Shown here: positions 19,057 to 34,078 of the stretch, piece by piece
How the letters are laid out: the number at the start of each line of letters is the position of its first letter
Numbering within the stretch: the first letter of the stretch is position 1
Assembly (NCBI RefSeq): GCF_000243695.2
Contig: NZ_AHMN02000004.1
Location: 604,707-668,706, forward strand
DNA from: Leptospira kirschneri serovar Cynopteri str. 3522 CT
Lineage (GTDB): Bacteria; Spirochaetota; Leptospiria; Leptospirales; Leptospiraceae
Length of the DNA stretch: 64,000 bases
Reading direction: 5' to 3'
Made by a program: the position numbers and the translations under genes
The notes under the pieces: generated by a model
What the model saw: only the letters and a program-made list of their open reading frames with translations
What the model was told of the DNA's origin: nothing
Database searches by the model: none

Positions 19057-19456
19057 TCTAGAATAAAACATTCTCGATACGTTATACGAAACTGTTCGGG
19101 AATGTTTTCTCGTGAGATTCTATTATTTATAAATTATATTGTGGGAAAAATTAGTCTTCTTTCATTCTTTTCGTTAAAATAAATCGATAAAACTGTTTTG
19201 TAACCCATAGATATGGATTTTTTCAAGCAACTCTGCAGAAATGCCTATAATTTCTGATTTCCCAGTCAAATTCTGAAAATCCTAGAACTACCATTTTTTT
19301 AATTTTCTTATTTCGAATATATATTAAATTAGAATAATATTATAAAAAAATAAAATATTAAAAAGAGATGAAGATTCTGAGAAATCTATCTATATTAGAC
19401 GGCTTACAAATACTGTAATTTATGGAAATTGCAAGCGTTTTTTAGTAAGGCGACAA
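19057..19456. other. Gap with a hairpin and a degenerate R1 repeat
   Basis: A 9-bp inverted repeat AAAACATTC...GAATGTTTT at 19065-19108 lies between the convergent fbp and kinase genes and could act as a weak bidirectional terminator. At about 19132-19234 the sequence aligns loosely along the whole length of R1 (for example GGGAAAAAT, ACTGTTTTG, GGATTTTTTCAAGCAACTCT), so it is probably an old copy. The rest is AT-rich with nothing recognisable. Confidence 0.4.
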
Positions 19457-20605
19457 TTATTGAACACTCGGGTCAAAGATAGGAACTCTCAGATAAAAAC
19501 GAGTGTATTTCCCAGGCTCGCTTTCAAAATTCAAGCTTCCTCCGTGTTCTTTTGCAATTCCTAAACTAACCGATAAACCGAGCCCAGTTCCTTTGTCAGC
19601 AGACTTAGTAGTGAAAAAAGTTTTAAATATAGATTTTTGGATGTCGATCGGAATTCCTGTGCCAAAGTCTTGAACTGAAAATTCAGCATATTTTTTATGA
19701 TTTTCTTCTACGATAGAATTTTCTAAAATGACCCTCTTTTCGACGTCATATTCTGGATATTTTTGGTTCAAACTATCCACGGCGTTATTGACTAAGTTCA
19801 AAAGGATTTGAAGAATTTGTCCTTCCCTACATTGAATCGAATATCCAGGCTCTACGTTTTTCCAAGAAGCGTCTATCCGATTCATTTTAAAAATTTGTTG
19901 TGTAATCGATTCTAATTTTACAAGTATTTCTCCTACTTCTACTGGATAAAGTGAACCTTTGTCGTCTCTGGAAAATCGGAGAAGGTTTTTCATAATGGTA
20001 GAAATCCGCGCGCTTTCGTCCCGAATTTTGGAAGCTAACTGTTTTGCCTTTTCCGAATCCACCTCCCCTTTTGCGATCATTGCCGCATATTCCGAAATTG
20101 CAATTAGAGGATTGTTGATCTCATGCGCCATTGTTCCAGCCATCACTCCCATTGCTTCTAGTTTTTGGCTTTGTCTGAGTTGTTCTTCTAATTCATATCT
20201 TTCTTTTTCAGCCTTAATTCGTAATTCATGATCTTCTAATTCGTGTAAGGCTCTTTGTACTGCAGGAAGAAGTTTTTCGATTCTATCTTTAAGTACATAA
20301 TCGGTCGCTCCCATGGTAAGAGTTTGTATGGCAGCTTCTTCTCCGTAAGTACCCGAAACAAATATGAACGGAGTTGTAGGACAGATCTTCTTTGCTAACT
20401 TCAAAGCGGAGAATCCGTCGTATTTAGGAAGACTAAAATCAGATAGAATGAGATGGGGTTTTTGATCCAGGATTGCCTGGAAGAATCCTTCCGAATCGCT
20501 GACATGAATTGGATAATAATCGATTTTGGCTCGATTCAATTGTCTTTGAATCAATTCCAAGTCGACTAAAGAATCTTCTAAGAAAAGGAATTTCCATTTA
20601 TTCAT
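19457..20605 (-). CDS. Receiver-domain histidine kinase
   Basis: This is a cytoplasmic two-component protein of 382 residues with an N-terminal receiver followed by a kinase. The receiver phospho-acceptor is in LILSDFSLPKYDG, at about D56. The HisKA box AHEINNPLIAI has its histidine near residue 161. The ATPase has DFGTGIP and GTGLGLSVSLGIAKEHGG. The order receiver-then-kinase suggests that it is itself controlled by phosphorylation from another kinase. It lies 37 bases downstream of a frameshifted hybrid kinase on the same strand, which may have been its original partner. The output is unknown. Confidence 0.92.
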   Translation of the reverse strand: MNKWKFLFLEDSLVDLELIQRQLNRAKIDYYPIHVSDSEGFFQAILDQKPHLILSDFSLPKYDGFSALKLAKKICPTTPFIFVSGTYGEEAAIQTLTMGATDYVLKDRIEKLLPAVQRALHELEDHELRIKAEKERYELEEQLRQSQKLEAMGVMAGTMAHEINNPLIAISEYAAMIAKGEVDSEKAKQLASKIRDESARISTIMKNLLRFSRDDKGSLYPVEVGEILVKLESITQQIFKMNRIDASWKNVEPGYSIQCREGQILQILLNLVNNAVDSLNQKYPEYDVEKRVILENSIVEENHKKYAEFSVQDFGTGIPIDIQKSIFKTFFTTKSADKGTGLGLSVSLGIAKEHGGSLNFESEPGKYTRFYLRVPIFDPSVQ

Positions 20606-20642
20606 TTATGTTTACCACTTTCAATATTTTTATGACGTTTTT

Positions 20643-23143
20643 TTAAACGTTTTCGTTTCGTGAAAGTTTAGGAAGAGTGAATGAAAACTTAGAGCCTTTG
20701 TTTACCTCTCCTTCCGCAAATACCTGACCTCCGTGGCGTTGTACAATTTTAGCTACGATTGCTAAACCTACTCCGGTTCCTTCAAATTCTTCCTGTGTGT
20801 GAAGCCTTTGAAATACCTTGAACAATTTATTTGAATAAACCTTATTAAAACCAACACCGTTATCTTCTATAAAATAGTTATTAAATCCGTCCATTTCCTC
20901 AAAACTAATCTTGATGAAAGGAGTTTCTCTCGTGGAAGAATATTTAACCGCATTTGAAATCAGATTCATCCATACCTGTTTGAGAGCGGCTCCGTTTGCA
21001 AATGCATTTGGCAGTTTGTCCACTTGAAACAAATAGTTCTTTTTAGGATAATTTTGAAGAACGGTTGTTATTACTTCCTGTACCATTTTGTCCATCTCTA
21101 TCAACCGGACTGGCAGATCTATTTTTGAAACCTTATGGAAATTCAAAAGGTCTTGGATAAGATGATTCATATAAACCACGTTCTTATGTACGATCTTAAG
21201 TGATCTCAACGCTTCCGGATCCATCTTTTCAGAAAAATCTTCGAAAATGATTTGGAGAAAACCTTCGATTACTAAAATAGGAGCTCTAAGATCGTGTGAT
21301 ACCGAATAGCTGAAAGATTCCATGTTCTGCATTTGCGTTTTCTAAAGTTTCGATCGTTTTTTTCAGAACGTAAAAGTTATGAACTTTTACGTTCAATTCT
21401 TCGGGAGTAAAAGGTTTAATTAGATAATCATGAGCTCCTTCTTGAAGTAGTTTGATTCTAAAGTTCTGATCCGACTTCGCACTTAAAAAAAGTATATAGG
21501 TGCCGGAAAGTTCCGGAATTTTTTTCAGTTCTTTCAGCATTTGATCCCCACTCATCACAGGCATCATAATATCCGTGACTATAATATCCGGCTTTTCAAG
21601 AATCGCTTTTTCCAAACCTTGTTTTCCATCTACTGCCACAGAAAGATTAAAATCATCGCATAACGTATTAAAAATATATTGCCTCATTTCTGCGTTGTCT
21701 TCTACGATCAGAACTTTAGAACGATTGTGAGAATTGGTTAATTCTTTCGTCTCGATTGTATCCCTTTTCAATTCGTTGATACTACTCATCAAAGCTGGAA
21801 CAAACTCTTCCGTTTTGACCGATTGTTCTGTCTTCTCTATTTGAATAGGTGCATAAATTGGAATTTGCACTTTAAAAAGAGCTCCTCCTAAAAAAGAATC
21901 AAAAACTCCGATAGAACCCAAATGTAAATCTACGAACTCTTTTACAATGGCAAGTCCAAGTCCAGTTCCTCCAAATGAACGAGAATCTCCTTCTTCTATT
22001 TGTCTAAATTTTTCGAAGATCTGGTCCCTTAGATGTATTGGAATTCCAGGACCGTTGTCCGCTACATAAATAGAAGCCATTGTACCTTCTGTTTTTAACT
22101 CACAATAAATTTTGCCAGAATCTGGAACAAATTTAAAAGCGTTTTGATATAAGATTCAAAATGATACGCTCCACTTTAGAAACGTCCATTTGAATCGAGA
22201 AGTTTTCTGGAATCATTAGAACAAAATCTATATTTCTTTCTTTTGTTATGGAATCGAAATGGGATACAATATAACGAATTACTTCGGAAAGATTTGCATT
22301 CGAATATTGTAATGTCATTTTCCCGGATTCTAACTTGGAAAGATCTAGAAGGTCGTTTACGTGTTTCAACAAAGTGTAAGAATTCCTTTCTATTGTTTCT
22401 AAAAACGTCCTTTGGGTGGAAGTGATTCCTTGATCCCTTAGTAATGTTCTGGTTGGGCCAAGTATTAAAGTCAAAGGTGTTCTAAGTTCATGGCTTACGT
22501 TTGCAAAAAATTGAGATTTCAATTGATCCATATTAAATAAACGTTGATAAACCTCCTGAATTTCTCTTTCTCTCTGAGTCAATTCTTCGTTGAGTCTGAT
22601 TAGTTCTTTGTTGTTTTTTTGAATCTCTTGAGCCCTTTGATAAATTTCGGTTTCCATAGATACGGTTAGATTTTTAAGTTCTTCTGTAATTTTGTTTTGT
22701 TCTTTTCCCTTGTTTTTAAGCTGAACGAATTCTGTAACTTCCTCCACTCTATGGACGATGAATATGACTTCCCTTTTTTCGTTTAGAATCGGGGAGTTCA
22801 TTGGACTCCAATATTTTTCTTCAAATCCTCCTCCTTCTGATTCTGGTCGTCTAACGTCGTATTTTTGAACGGCCATCGTGTTCGGGATTTTTTCCTTTAA
22901 AACGAATGAAAGAGAAGTATATAAATTACCCACACCATCCGCATTTGGATCCGAAGGATTGTCAGGAAAAACATCGAAAATTCCTCTGCCTAAAATTTCG
23001 TCCCGTTTTGTATTTGTGGCTTTTAAATACGAGTCACTTACCGCGGCGATCCTAAGATCTGGAAAGAGAATGAGGTAAAGCCCAGGAAGAGACTCGAAAA
23101 TTAGCCGATAGTCGTTGTGTTTTAAATCGATTGAATTTATCAT
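20643..23143 (-). pseudogene. Hybrid histidine kinase split by two frameshifts
   Basis: One ancestral gene of about 830 codons is now in three frames. Frame 1 (23143-22133) has a PAS-like domain, a coiled coil, HisKA FANVSHELRTPLTL and the start of the ATPase, ending NLISKRF-stop. Frame 2 (from ~22141 to 21286) continues the ATPase (ADNGPGIP, GGTGLGLAIV) and a receiver (VLIVEDNAEMRQYI, VTDIMMPVMSG). Frame 3 (21332-20643) gives a second kinase core SYSVSHDLRAPILVIEGF and GTGVGLAIV. The first break fits one extra T in the T run at 22142-22145 (without it: LISNAFKFVPD). The second lies at about 21316-21335. Sequencing error cannot be excluded. Confidence 0.8.
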
Positions 23144-23394
23144 AAATTTCTAATTATGCTTTGAAATCGTGTCAAAGTTATTATTTACTTTGATTTCAAG
23201 TCGCAAAACATAAAAGTACCAGAATATAAATAGAATTTCAAATTCTTTTTACGAAATTTATAATTAGATTCGTTTTAATAAAAAAGTATAACATAATTAT
23301 TTAAAAAGAAATCGATTTTTCTAAAATAAAAAATGAATCTCTATTTATTCAGTTAGATGTACTTTTTGGAAGAAATTTGTCGTCGAAAGTTCAA

Positions 23395-23466
23395 GTTTTT
23401 GTCTACTCCTAAGGCAGGAATGTTTTAAGTGAGTATTTTACTTGTTTTCTTGGAGTAGACAAAAAC
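23395..23466. repeat. Perfect 15-bp inverted repeat around a 42-base centre
   Basis: GTTTTTGTCTACTCC at 23395-23409 is exactly complementary to 23452-23466. The centre holds a smaller AAGT...ACTT pair. Just downstream, 23479-23494 is a 16-base perfect palindrome (AGTATACTAGTATACT) followed by a T run to 23500. The block stands in a ~620-base gap between two decayed genes. It could be a small mobile element, a structured RNA or a terminator. Confidence 0.55.
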
Positions 23467-23764
23467 AAATAATTTTGCAGTATACTAGTATACTTTTTTT
23501 AAAAGATCAAATCTTACGTTATTCAACCAACTAACTCTATAATTTATCCAAATTCGATATATTTTCTTACCTAATTTTTCAGTTTCAGTAGTTGTATTTG
23601 TAAGTAATCCAGCTCGGGGTTAATACACAGGCCGATTTTGCGTCATTTGGATAGGACAAAAATAGTAGACGAATCTAAAAAACAAAAACCACTTTTATAT
23701 TTCATGAAATCGGATCTATATTTTTAGAATATTCTAAAAAGCGAACGTATCTAATAATATTTTA

Positions 23765-24787
23765 TTAGATTGGAACCAGTTTATAAAAAATCCGTTTTGT
23801 TATTTCTGCAGCCATTCCGTAGATAAACACAATCCCAATCAACATTCCTAAAAATGAAAGAGGAAGGCAGAACCAATCTGCGATAGAGGTATAGGGAATG
23901 GATATGGTAAAACAAATTACACAAAGAGTCGTTAAAAAAAGAGATCTGCTGGGTTTACTCACAAAAAATACATTTCTGGCTCTAATGATAAGTACGATTA
24001 AAGAAGCGGAGACGATAGATTCTATAAACCAGCCGGTTCGAAATTGATCTTGATTTACTTTTAATACCCATTGTAAAAGTAAGATAATCGAAAAACGAAC
24101 TTACCATTCCAAAAACTACCATAAATTTACGAATTGCGGAAATATCCCAACGTTTCGGAGAGGAAATCATCTCTGAATCTACCACGATCTGTTACGATCG
24201 TCATTTCTGGAAAATCAGTCAAAAAATTAGTGAGTAAAATTTGTTTAGGTAGAAGAGGCAAAAAAGGAAGAAACATAGAAATCCCCGCCATACTAAACAT
24301 GTTTCCGAAGTTTGCACTTGTTGCCATGAACACGTACTTTAGAGTATTTGCAAATGTACTTCTACCTTCTTTAACTCCATCCACTAGAACTTCTAGATCC
24401 TTTTCAAGTAAAACCAAATCGGCAGCGTTTTTTGCAACGTCCATTGCCTTTTCTACGGAAATTCCAACATCCGAAGAATGTAAAGCGGAAACGTCATTGA
24501 TTCCGTCTCCTATATAACCTACTACGTTGCCTGCTTTTTTCAGAGCGATTATGATTCTTTCTTTCTCGTTTGGTTCTATTTCTGCAAATACGTCTACCTT
24601 ACCAACTTGATGGATCAAAGCTTCGCTGCTCATTTTTTCAAGTTCATGTCCGGAAAGAATATTCGGATTTTCTAATCCGATTTGAGAACACAAATTCATG
24701 GCCACAAAACGATTGTCACCCGTAATTACTTTGAGAGTGACTCCTAAATTTTTTAAATCTGTAATCGTTTCTTTTTCTGAATAATTT
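23765..24787 (-). pseudogene. Remnant of Mg2+-type P-type ATPase (C-terminal part)
   Basis: The minus strand encodes the end of a P-type cation ATPase resembling MgtA/MgtB. The remnant begins near 24787 just after an in-frame TAA and reads ...GVTLKVITGDNRF, GYIGDGINDVSALHSSDVGISV, then ILLTNFLTDFPEMTI. A frame break at ~24182 (extra G) moves the reading to VDSEMISSPKRWDISAIRKF. A second break at ~24075-24085 moves it to LLLQWVLKVNQDQFRTGWF and the last membrane helices, ending KLVPI at 23765. The actuator domain, the phosphorylation motif DKTGT and the first TM helices are absent. It cannot be a functional pump. Confidence 0.85.
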
Positions 24788-24934
24788 TAAACTAAAAAGT
24801 ATTCTATATTTTTTAAATAATTTACTATTCACACACATGAAGATAATAACTGAATTTTTTTGAAAACTTAGAATTTCAAAAAAACTAACAATTTAGAGTT
24901 AGACGAAATGATTAAGAACTTTTGTATCTTTGAT

Positions 24935-25036
24935 TAGAGTTGTTGAAAAATTAATTTTTGATCTGTTTGTGTTGGATTGAATGGACAATTGAAGCAATTT
25001 TACGAATCTTCACTATGGAATTTTTCAATAACTCTA
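24935..25036 (+). mobile_element. R1 repeat, copy B (MITE-like, TA-flanked)
   Basis: The element begins T-TA-GAGTTGTTGAAAAATT and ends GGAATTTTTCAATAACTC-TA, with TA at both outer edges. Its internal segment GACAATTGAAGCAATTTT matches copy A in the same orientation. It lies between the P-ATPase remnant and the lipoprotein gene at 25117; the remainder of that ~330-base gap is AT-rich and otherwise empty. Confidence 0.72.
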
Positions 25037-25116
25037 TTATTCGTTTTTAGTAGTATTTTATGTGTCTAGAATTTAAGAATTTTATAAAAATCTAAAATTC
25101 TCTGCCGTGGATGATT

Positions 25117-25767
25117 TTACTTCCGGCGGATCACTTCTTTTTTCAATTCTTCCTTAACGGCGTCTCTTGTGGAGCCAACCTTGTTTTTTAATTCTAAAGA
25201 ATAATGGATCTGAAATTTAGTTACGATCGGTTTTTCTTCGGAATGTTCCATAGACCAACGTGTTACGTCGTTTTGAACGATTTTAGCGAGATCGTTGATT
25301 CTGGGGACCCTAGTATTAAAACGAATCGTTTCGAATGCTCCCGTATTTCCGTTTAATACTACGATGATAATTCCATCGTCTATAAAATTGATTTTGTTAA
25401 AACGCGCCAATTCCTCGCTGATCAAAGCATCTCCTCCTTTATCTACTTTTCTTTTGATAAATTTGGAACCTCTCAATTGACGTAACTGATAGCCGTCGCT
25501 CGAAATATGAACTCTGAAATATTCTAAAGGATCTTTGGAAGGTTTTAAAAAAGGAGCGGGATCTCCCGTATTCAAAATCACTTCTTGGCCTTCTTCGTTC
25601 AGTACGACTTCGTTTTCCCCTGCTGGATTAGGAATCGATTCGTGTTTTATCGATTCGTTATCCGTATTTTTTGTAGTGAAACAGGAAAGTAATAAAAATA
25701 ACAATCCGCTTATTCCTAAAATAAATAACGTATTTTTAAAAATGGATCTTGGTTTTATGGCCGACAT
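25117..25767 (-). CDS. Putative lipoprotein, unknown function
   Basis: This is a 216-residue protein with the signal sequence NTLFILGISGLLFLLLSC, giving a lipobox with Cys at about residue 29. A low-complexity linker precedes a globular part containing YFRVHISSDGYQLRQLRGSKF and NKINFIDDGIIIVVLNGNTG, which read as beta strands, and a charged C-terminal helix (DAVKEELKKEVIRRK). I recognise no domain. It lies downstream of mgtE on the same strand, with a ~215-base gap that shows nothing else. Confidence 0.75.
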   Translation of the reverse strand: MSAIKPRSIFKNTLFILGISGLLFLLLSCFTTKNTDNESIKHESIPNPAGENEVVLNEEGQEVILNTGDPAPFLKPSKDPLEYFRVHISSDGYQLRQLRGSKFIKRKVDKGGDALISEELARFNKINFIDDGIIIVVLNGNTGAFETIRFNTRVPRINDLAKIVQNDVTRWSMEHSEEKPIVTKFQIHYSLELKNKVGSTRDAVKEELKKEVIRRK

Positions 25768-25982
25768 TGATCTTTGATTCTCCGAAACTGATTTCTGATT
25801 AAAAAATGAAAACTTCTATAAAAATCCAAAATAAAATGGTTTTTAAAAATGGGAACTCTATAGAATCCTAAGACGGTGCCCTCAATATCAATTTTCTTCA
25901 TAAAGTCACAGTTTATAATTGTTATTTAATAAAAAGTTCATTTTACCATAGACGTCGCAAGAAAAATTGGTAATTGATAACA

Positions 25983-27392
<1,410 letters not shown>

Positions 27393-27504
27393 AAACGGTT
27401 TTTAGTGAACAGGATTGAGAACGGAACCGACCGATCAATGAATTTCTAAACAAACCTTAAAAAAGGAGTGACCCGATCGTAAAGCGCTCCATTTTAGAAA
27501 GAAA

Positions 27505-28523
<1,019 letters not shown>

Positions 28524-28524
<1 letters not shown>

Positions 28525-29471
28525 TGGATGATTTTTTTCAACTTCATCACGTAAAAAGAAGTCAAGAGAAAGGTCTGAAAAGATCCATTCTTCTTGCGAT
28601 TTTAGTTTCTATTTCCATCTTTTTTGTAGAGTTATTTGGAGGATTTCAAAGTGGTAGTATCGCTCTTCTTGCGGATGCGGGGCATATCATTACGGATACG
28701 ATTGCTTTGTCTTTGTCTTTGATTGCTGTATTACTTTCTTCTAAAAAACCGAATTCTAAATTTTCATTTGGTTATTATAGAATCGAAATTCTGACTTCTC
28801 TTTTAAATTCTATTTTAATTTTTGGGATTTCGTTTTATATCTTTTACGAAAGTATAGAAAGGTTTCAAAATCAGAAAGAGATTTTGAGTTTTCAGATGAT
28901 CTTTTACAGTTCTTTCGGAATTATTTTTAATCTGATCAGCGCTTGGGTTTTATTTCGTTTTAGCGGCGAAAATATCAATATCAAGTCCGCTTATGTTCAC
29001 GTTTTAAGCGATCTTTTGTCTACGGTAGGGGTTTTAGTTGGTTCGGTTTTGATTTATATTACGAGTTGGAACTGGATCGACCCTTTGATTAGCGTTTTGA
29101 TTTCGATTTTGATTTTACGTTCTGCTTGGGGAATTTTTAGGGAAACAATATCTGTTCTTTTGGAATCCTCTCCAAATACATTCGAAATTACTCATATTCT
29201 GGAATACGTTCGTAAGGTGGAAGGAGTAAGCCAAATTTTGGATTACCACTTTTGGGCGATTACGAGAGGAATTTACGCTTGTACTATGAGGGTTTCAATT
29301 GTGGATTTAAAATTTACAGAGGAGGTCGTATTTAAATTCAATCAGATTTTGAAATCTTCCTTTGGATTTGATTTTGTCACCATTCAATGTGAAGTGCCAA
29401 ACTTAACCGAAAAAATTCAAGAACTACCTCTTGCGAACTATCAGGAAATGCATCAACATCATCATCATTGA
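28524..29471 (+). CDS. Cation diffusion facilitator (CDF) metal exporter
   Basis: This is an inner-membrane Zn2+/Co2+/Fe2+-type efflux antiporter. Six TM helices carry the CDF metal-site motifs ALLADAGHIITDT in TM2 and SAYVHVLSDLLSTVG in TM5. A cytoplasmic C-terminal domain follows, and the end is histidine-rich (EMHQHHHH), a likely metal-binding tail. The ATG at 28524 overlaps the TGA of the OmpA-domain gene (TGATG); a TTG at 28521 is a less likely start. Coupling with an OmpA-type envelope protein is unexplained. The exact metal cannot be read. Confidence 0.94.
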
Positions 29472-29499
29472 GTTTTTAAGATTCATCCGTAAAATCCGT

Positions 29500-30033
29500 G
29501 ATTTGTAATAGTTCCTACAGTTTGAGAATTTAACAGTGAAACTTCGATTTGTAATAGTTCCCACAGTTTGAGAATTTAATAGTGAAACTTCGATTTGTAA
29601 TAGTTCCTACAGTTTGAGAATTTAACAGTGAAACTTCGATTTGTAATAGTTCCCACAGTTTGAGAATTTAATAGTGAAACTTCGATTTGTAATAGTTCCT
29701 ACAGTTTGAGAATTTAACAGTGAAACTTCGATTTGTAATAGTTCCTACAGTTTGAGAATTTAATAGTGAAACTTCGATTTGTAATAGTTCCTACAGTTTG
29801 AGAATTTAACAGTGAAACTTAGATTTGTAATAGTTCCTACAGTTTGAGAATTTAACAGTGAAACTTAGATTTGTAATAGTTCCTACAGTTTGAGAATTTA
29901 ACAGTGAAACTTCGATTTGTAATAGTTCCTACAGTTTGAGAATTTAATAGTGAAACTTCGATTTGTAATAGTTCCTACAGTTTGAGAATTTAACAGTGAA
30001 ACTTCGATTTGTAATAGTTCCTACAGTTTGAGA
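29500..30033. repeat. 46-bp tandem repeat array (R0 type), 12 units
   Basis: Units begin GATTTGTAATAGTTCC at 29500 and every 46 bases to 30006: eleven full and one partial copy. They vary at only a few positions (CCT/CCC, AAC/AAT, TTC/TTA). Units 1-2 and 3-4 are identical dimers, indicating recent 92-bp duplication. Each unit can fold the hairpin GAATTT-AACAGTG-AAACTTC. The array ends six bases before the stop codon of the convergent gene at 30039. 46-bp VNTRs are used for strain typing in L. interrogans; I cannot say whether this is one of them. Confidence 0.95.
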
Positions 30034-30038
30034 CTGTT

Positions 30039-31088
30039 TTAGCGTAAGGCTCTGATTTTTTTCAGGATATTTTTCTGATAAATAGGCGTTTTACCGGGAT
30101 GGATCGAATAAAAAAGTCCAATATCCGGAAACATATTGGATAATTCAACTCCGCTAACAAGGTCCGTAAGCCAAGAATAGATCAAATCCAGAGCGGTTTC
30201 ATAGCCGTAAGGGTGAACTTCTTCCATTCTGAAATTTGGATTTTGGTCTTTTTTTCTAGAAATTTCAAGAATTTTAGAATATAATAATTGTTGAATATCT
30301 AATATTTTTCCAGCGATTCTAGGGTCTATGTCCTTTTTTTCTTTTAAAAGTGTTTTTACAATCAAATCCACGTACCCACAAAAAAGTGCCGAAGCAGATA
30401 ACATTTCGGATAAATGGATTTCGGGCGCAAAATTTTGGTAGTTTAAAAAGATTAAATTTTTAAGTGGAAGAGATAAATCATTTCCTTTGAGTCTACAGTG
30501 AGTCGCTTCTTTTGCGTATTCTAAATCAAAAATTTCCAAATCAAGACCGTGAGAGTCTCGTGGTAGATAAATTACGTCGAAAGTATCGGAGGTGGATCTG
30601 GCTACGATCAAAAATCCGCTACAATTTGCTCCATTGGTTAAAAAAGACTTGGATAAACTTAGGATAATTCTTTCGTTTTCGATCCTATAATTGGTAAGTA
30701 TATTGGAAATTCTTCCCTTCCATCCGGTTTCACTGACACCCATAGAAACGATGTTTTTTCCCGAACTTACATCGTTTAAAAGTTTTGTTCCGATTTGGAT
30801 CACTTCTTCTTTTTGGAGGATTTTATGGATTGTGTTTTCGTTTAAAAATCCGTCCGATACGAATTTTAAAATTCTTCCCGCGACGTTGGTCTGTGCCATT
30901 ACCGCAATTCCGAGTCCAATTCCTCTCGGATAAGAACCGAGTTGATAGATTTTTTGGTGAAACATTTCGAAGGATCCGCCTGCAAGGGCTTCTAAATATC
31001 CCTCTTCTATCAAATAAGGAAAAGAATCTTTGAAAACGTTTCGATATTCGTTAGGCGGAATAGAAGATAAGAACTTTTTTAAACTCAT
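30039..31088 (-). CDS. Acyl-CoA dehydrogenase-like protein (divergent, short)
   Basis: This is a 349-residue protein with acyl-CoA dehydrogenase layout: a helical start, then GLGIAVMAQTNVAGRIL, a beta segment with GVSETGWKGRISN followed by LSKSFLTNGANCSGFLIVA (compare G-x-K-x-F-I-T-N-G in the family), then a helical C-terminal half. It is shorter than usual (~380 residues) and many FAD/CoA-contact residues are not obvious, so catalysis is uncertain. It follows uvrA by 16 bases and is probably co-transcribed. It could be an ACAD-fold protein with a different role. Confidence 0.65.
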   Translation of the reverse strand: MSLKKFLSSIPPNEYRNVFKDSFPYLIEEGYLEALAGGSFEMFHQKIYQLGSYPRGIGLGIAVMAQTNVAGRILKFVSDGFLNENTIHKILQKEEVIQIGTKLLNDVSSGKNIVSMGVSETGWKGRISNILTNYRIENERIILSLSKSFLTNGANCSGFLIVARSTSDTFDVIYLPRDSHGLDLEIFDLEYAKEATHCRLKGNDLSLPLKNLIFLNYQNFAPEIHLSEMLSASALFCGYVDLIVKTLLKEKKDIDPRIAGKILDIQQLLYSKILEISRKKDQNPNFRMEEVHPYGYETALDLIYSWLTDLVSGVELSNMFPDIGLFYSIHPGKTPIYQKNILKKIRALR

Positions 31089-31104
31089 AATACTCTATCA
31101 TTTT

Positions 31105-33969
<2,865 letters not shown>

Positions 33970-34008
33970 TGAAATACCCTCTTGCTTTTTAGGATTTATA
34001 GCGTGATT

Positions 34009-34049
<41 letters not shown>

Positions 34050-34078
34050 AGGAAGAATCTAGTTTTCAAACTGACAGC

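Noticed and set aside
22133..22150. Programmed ribosomal frameshift in the hybrid kinase
   Set aside because: There is a short T/A run but no slippery heptamer with downstream structure that I can see, and a second frame break occurs later in the same gene; gene decay or sequence error is simpler.
29500..30033. CRISPR-like array of direct repeats
   Set aside because: The 46-bp units are contiguous with no unique spacers, and no cas gene is nearby. It is a tandem repeat. The same holds for 45057-45430.
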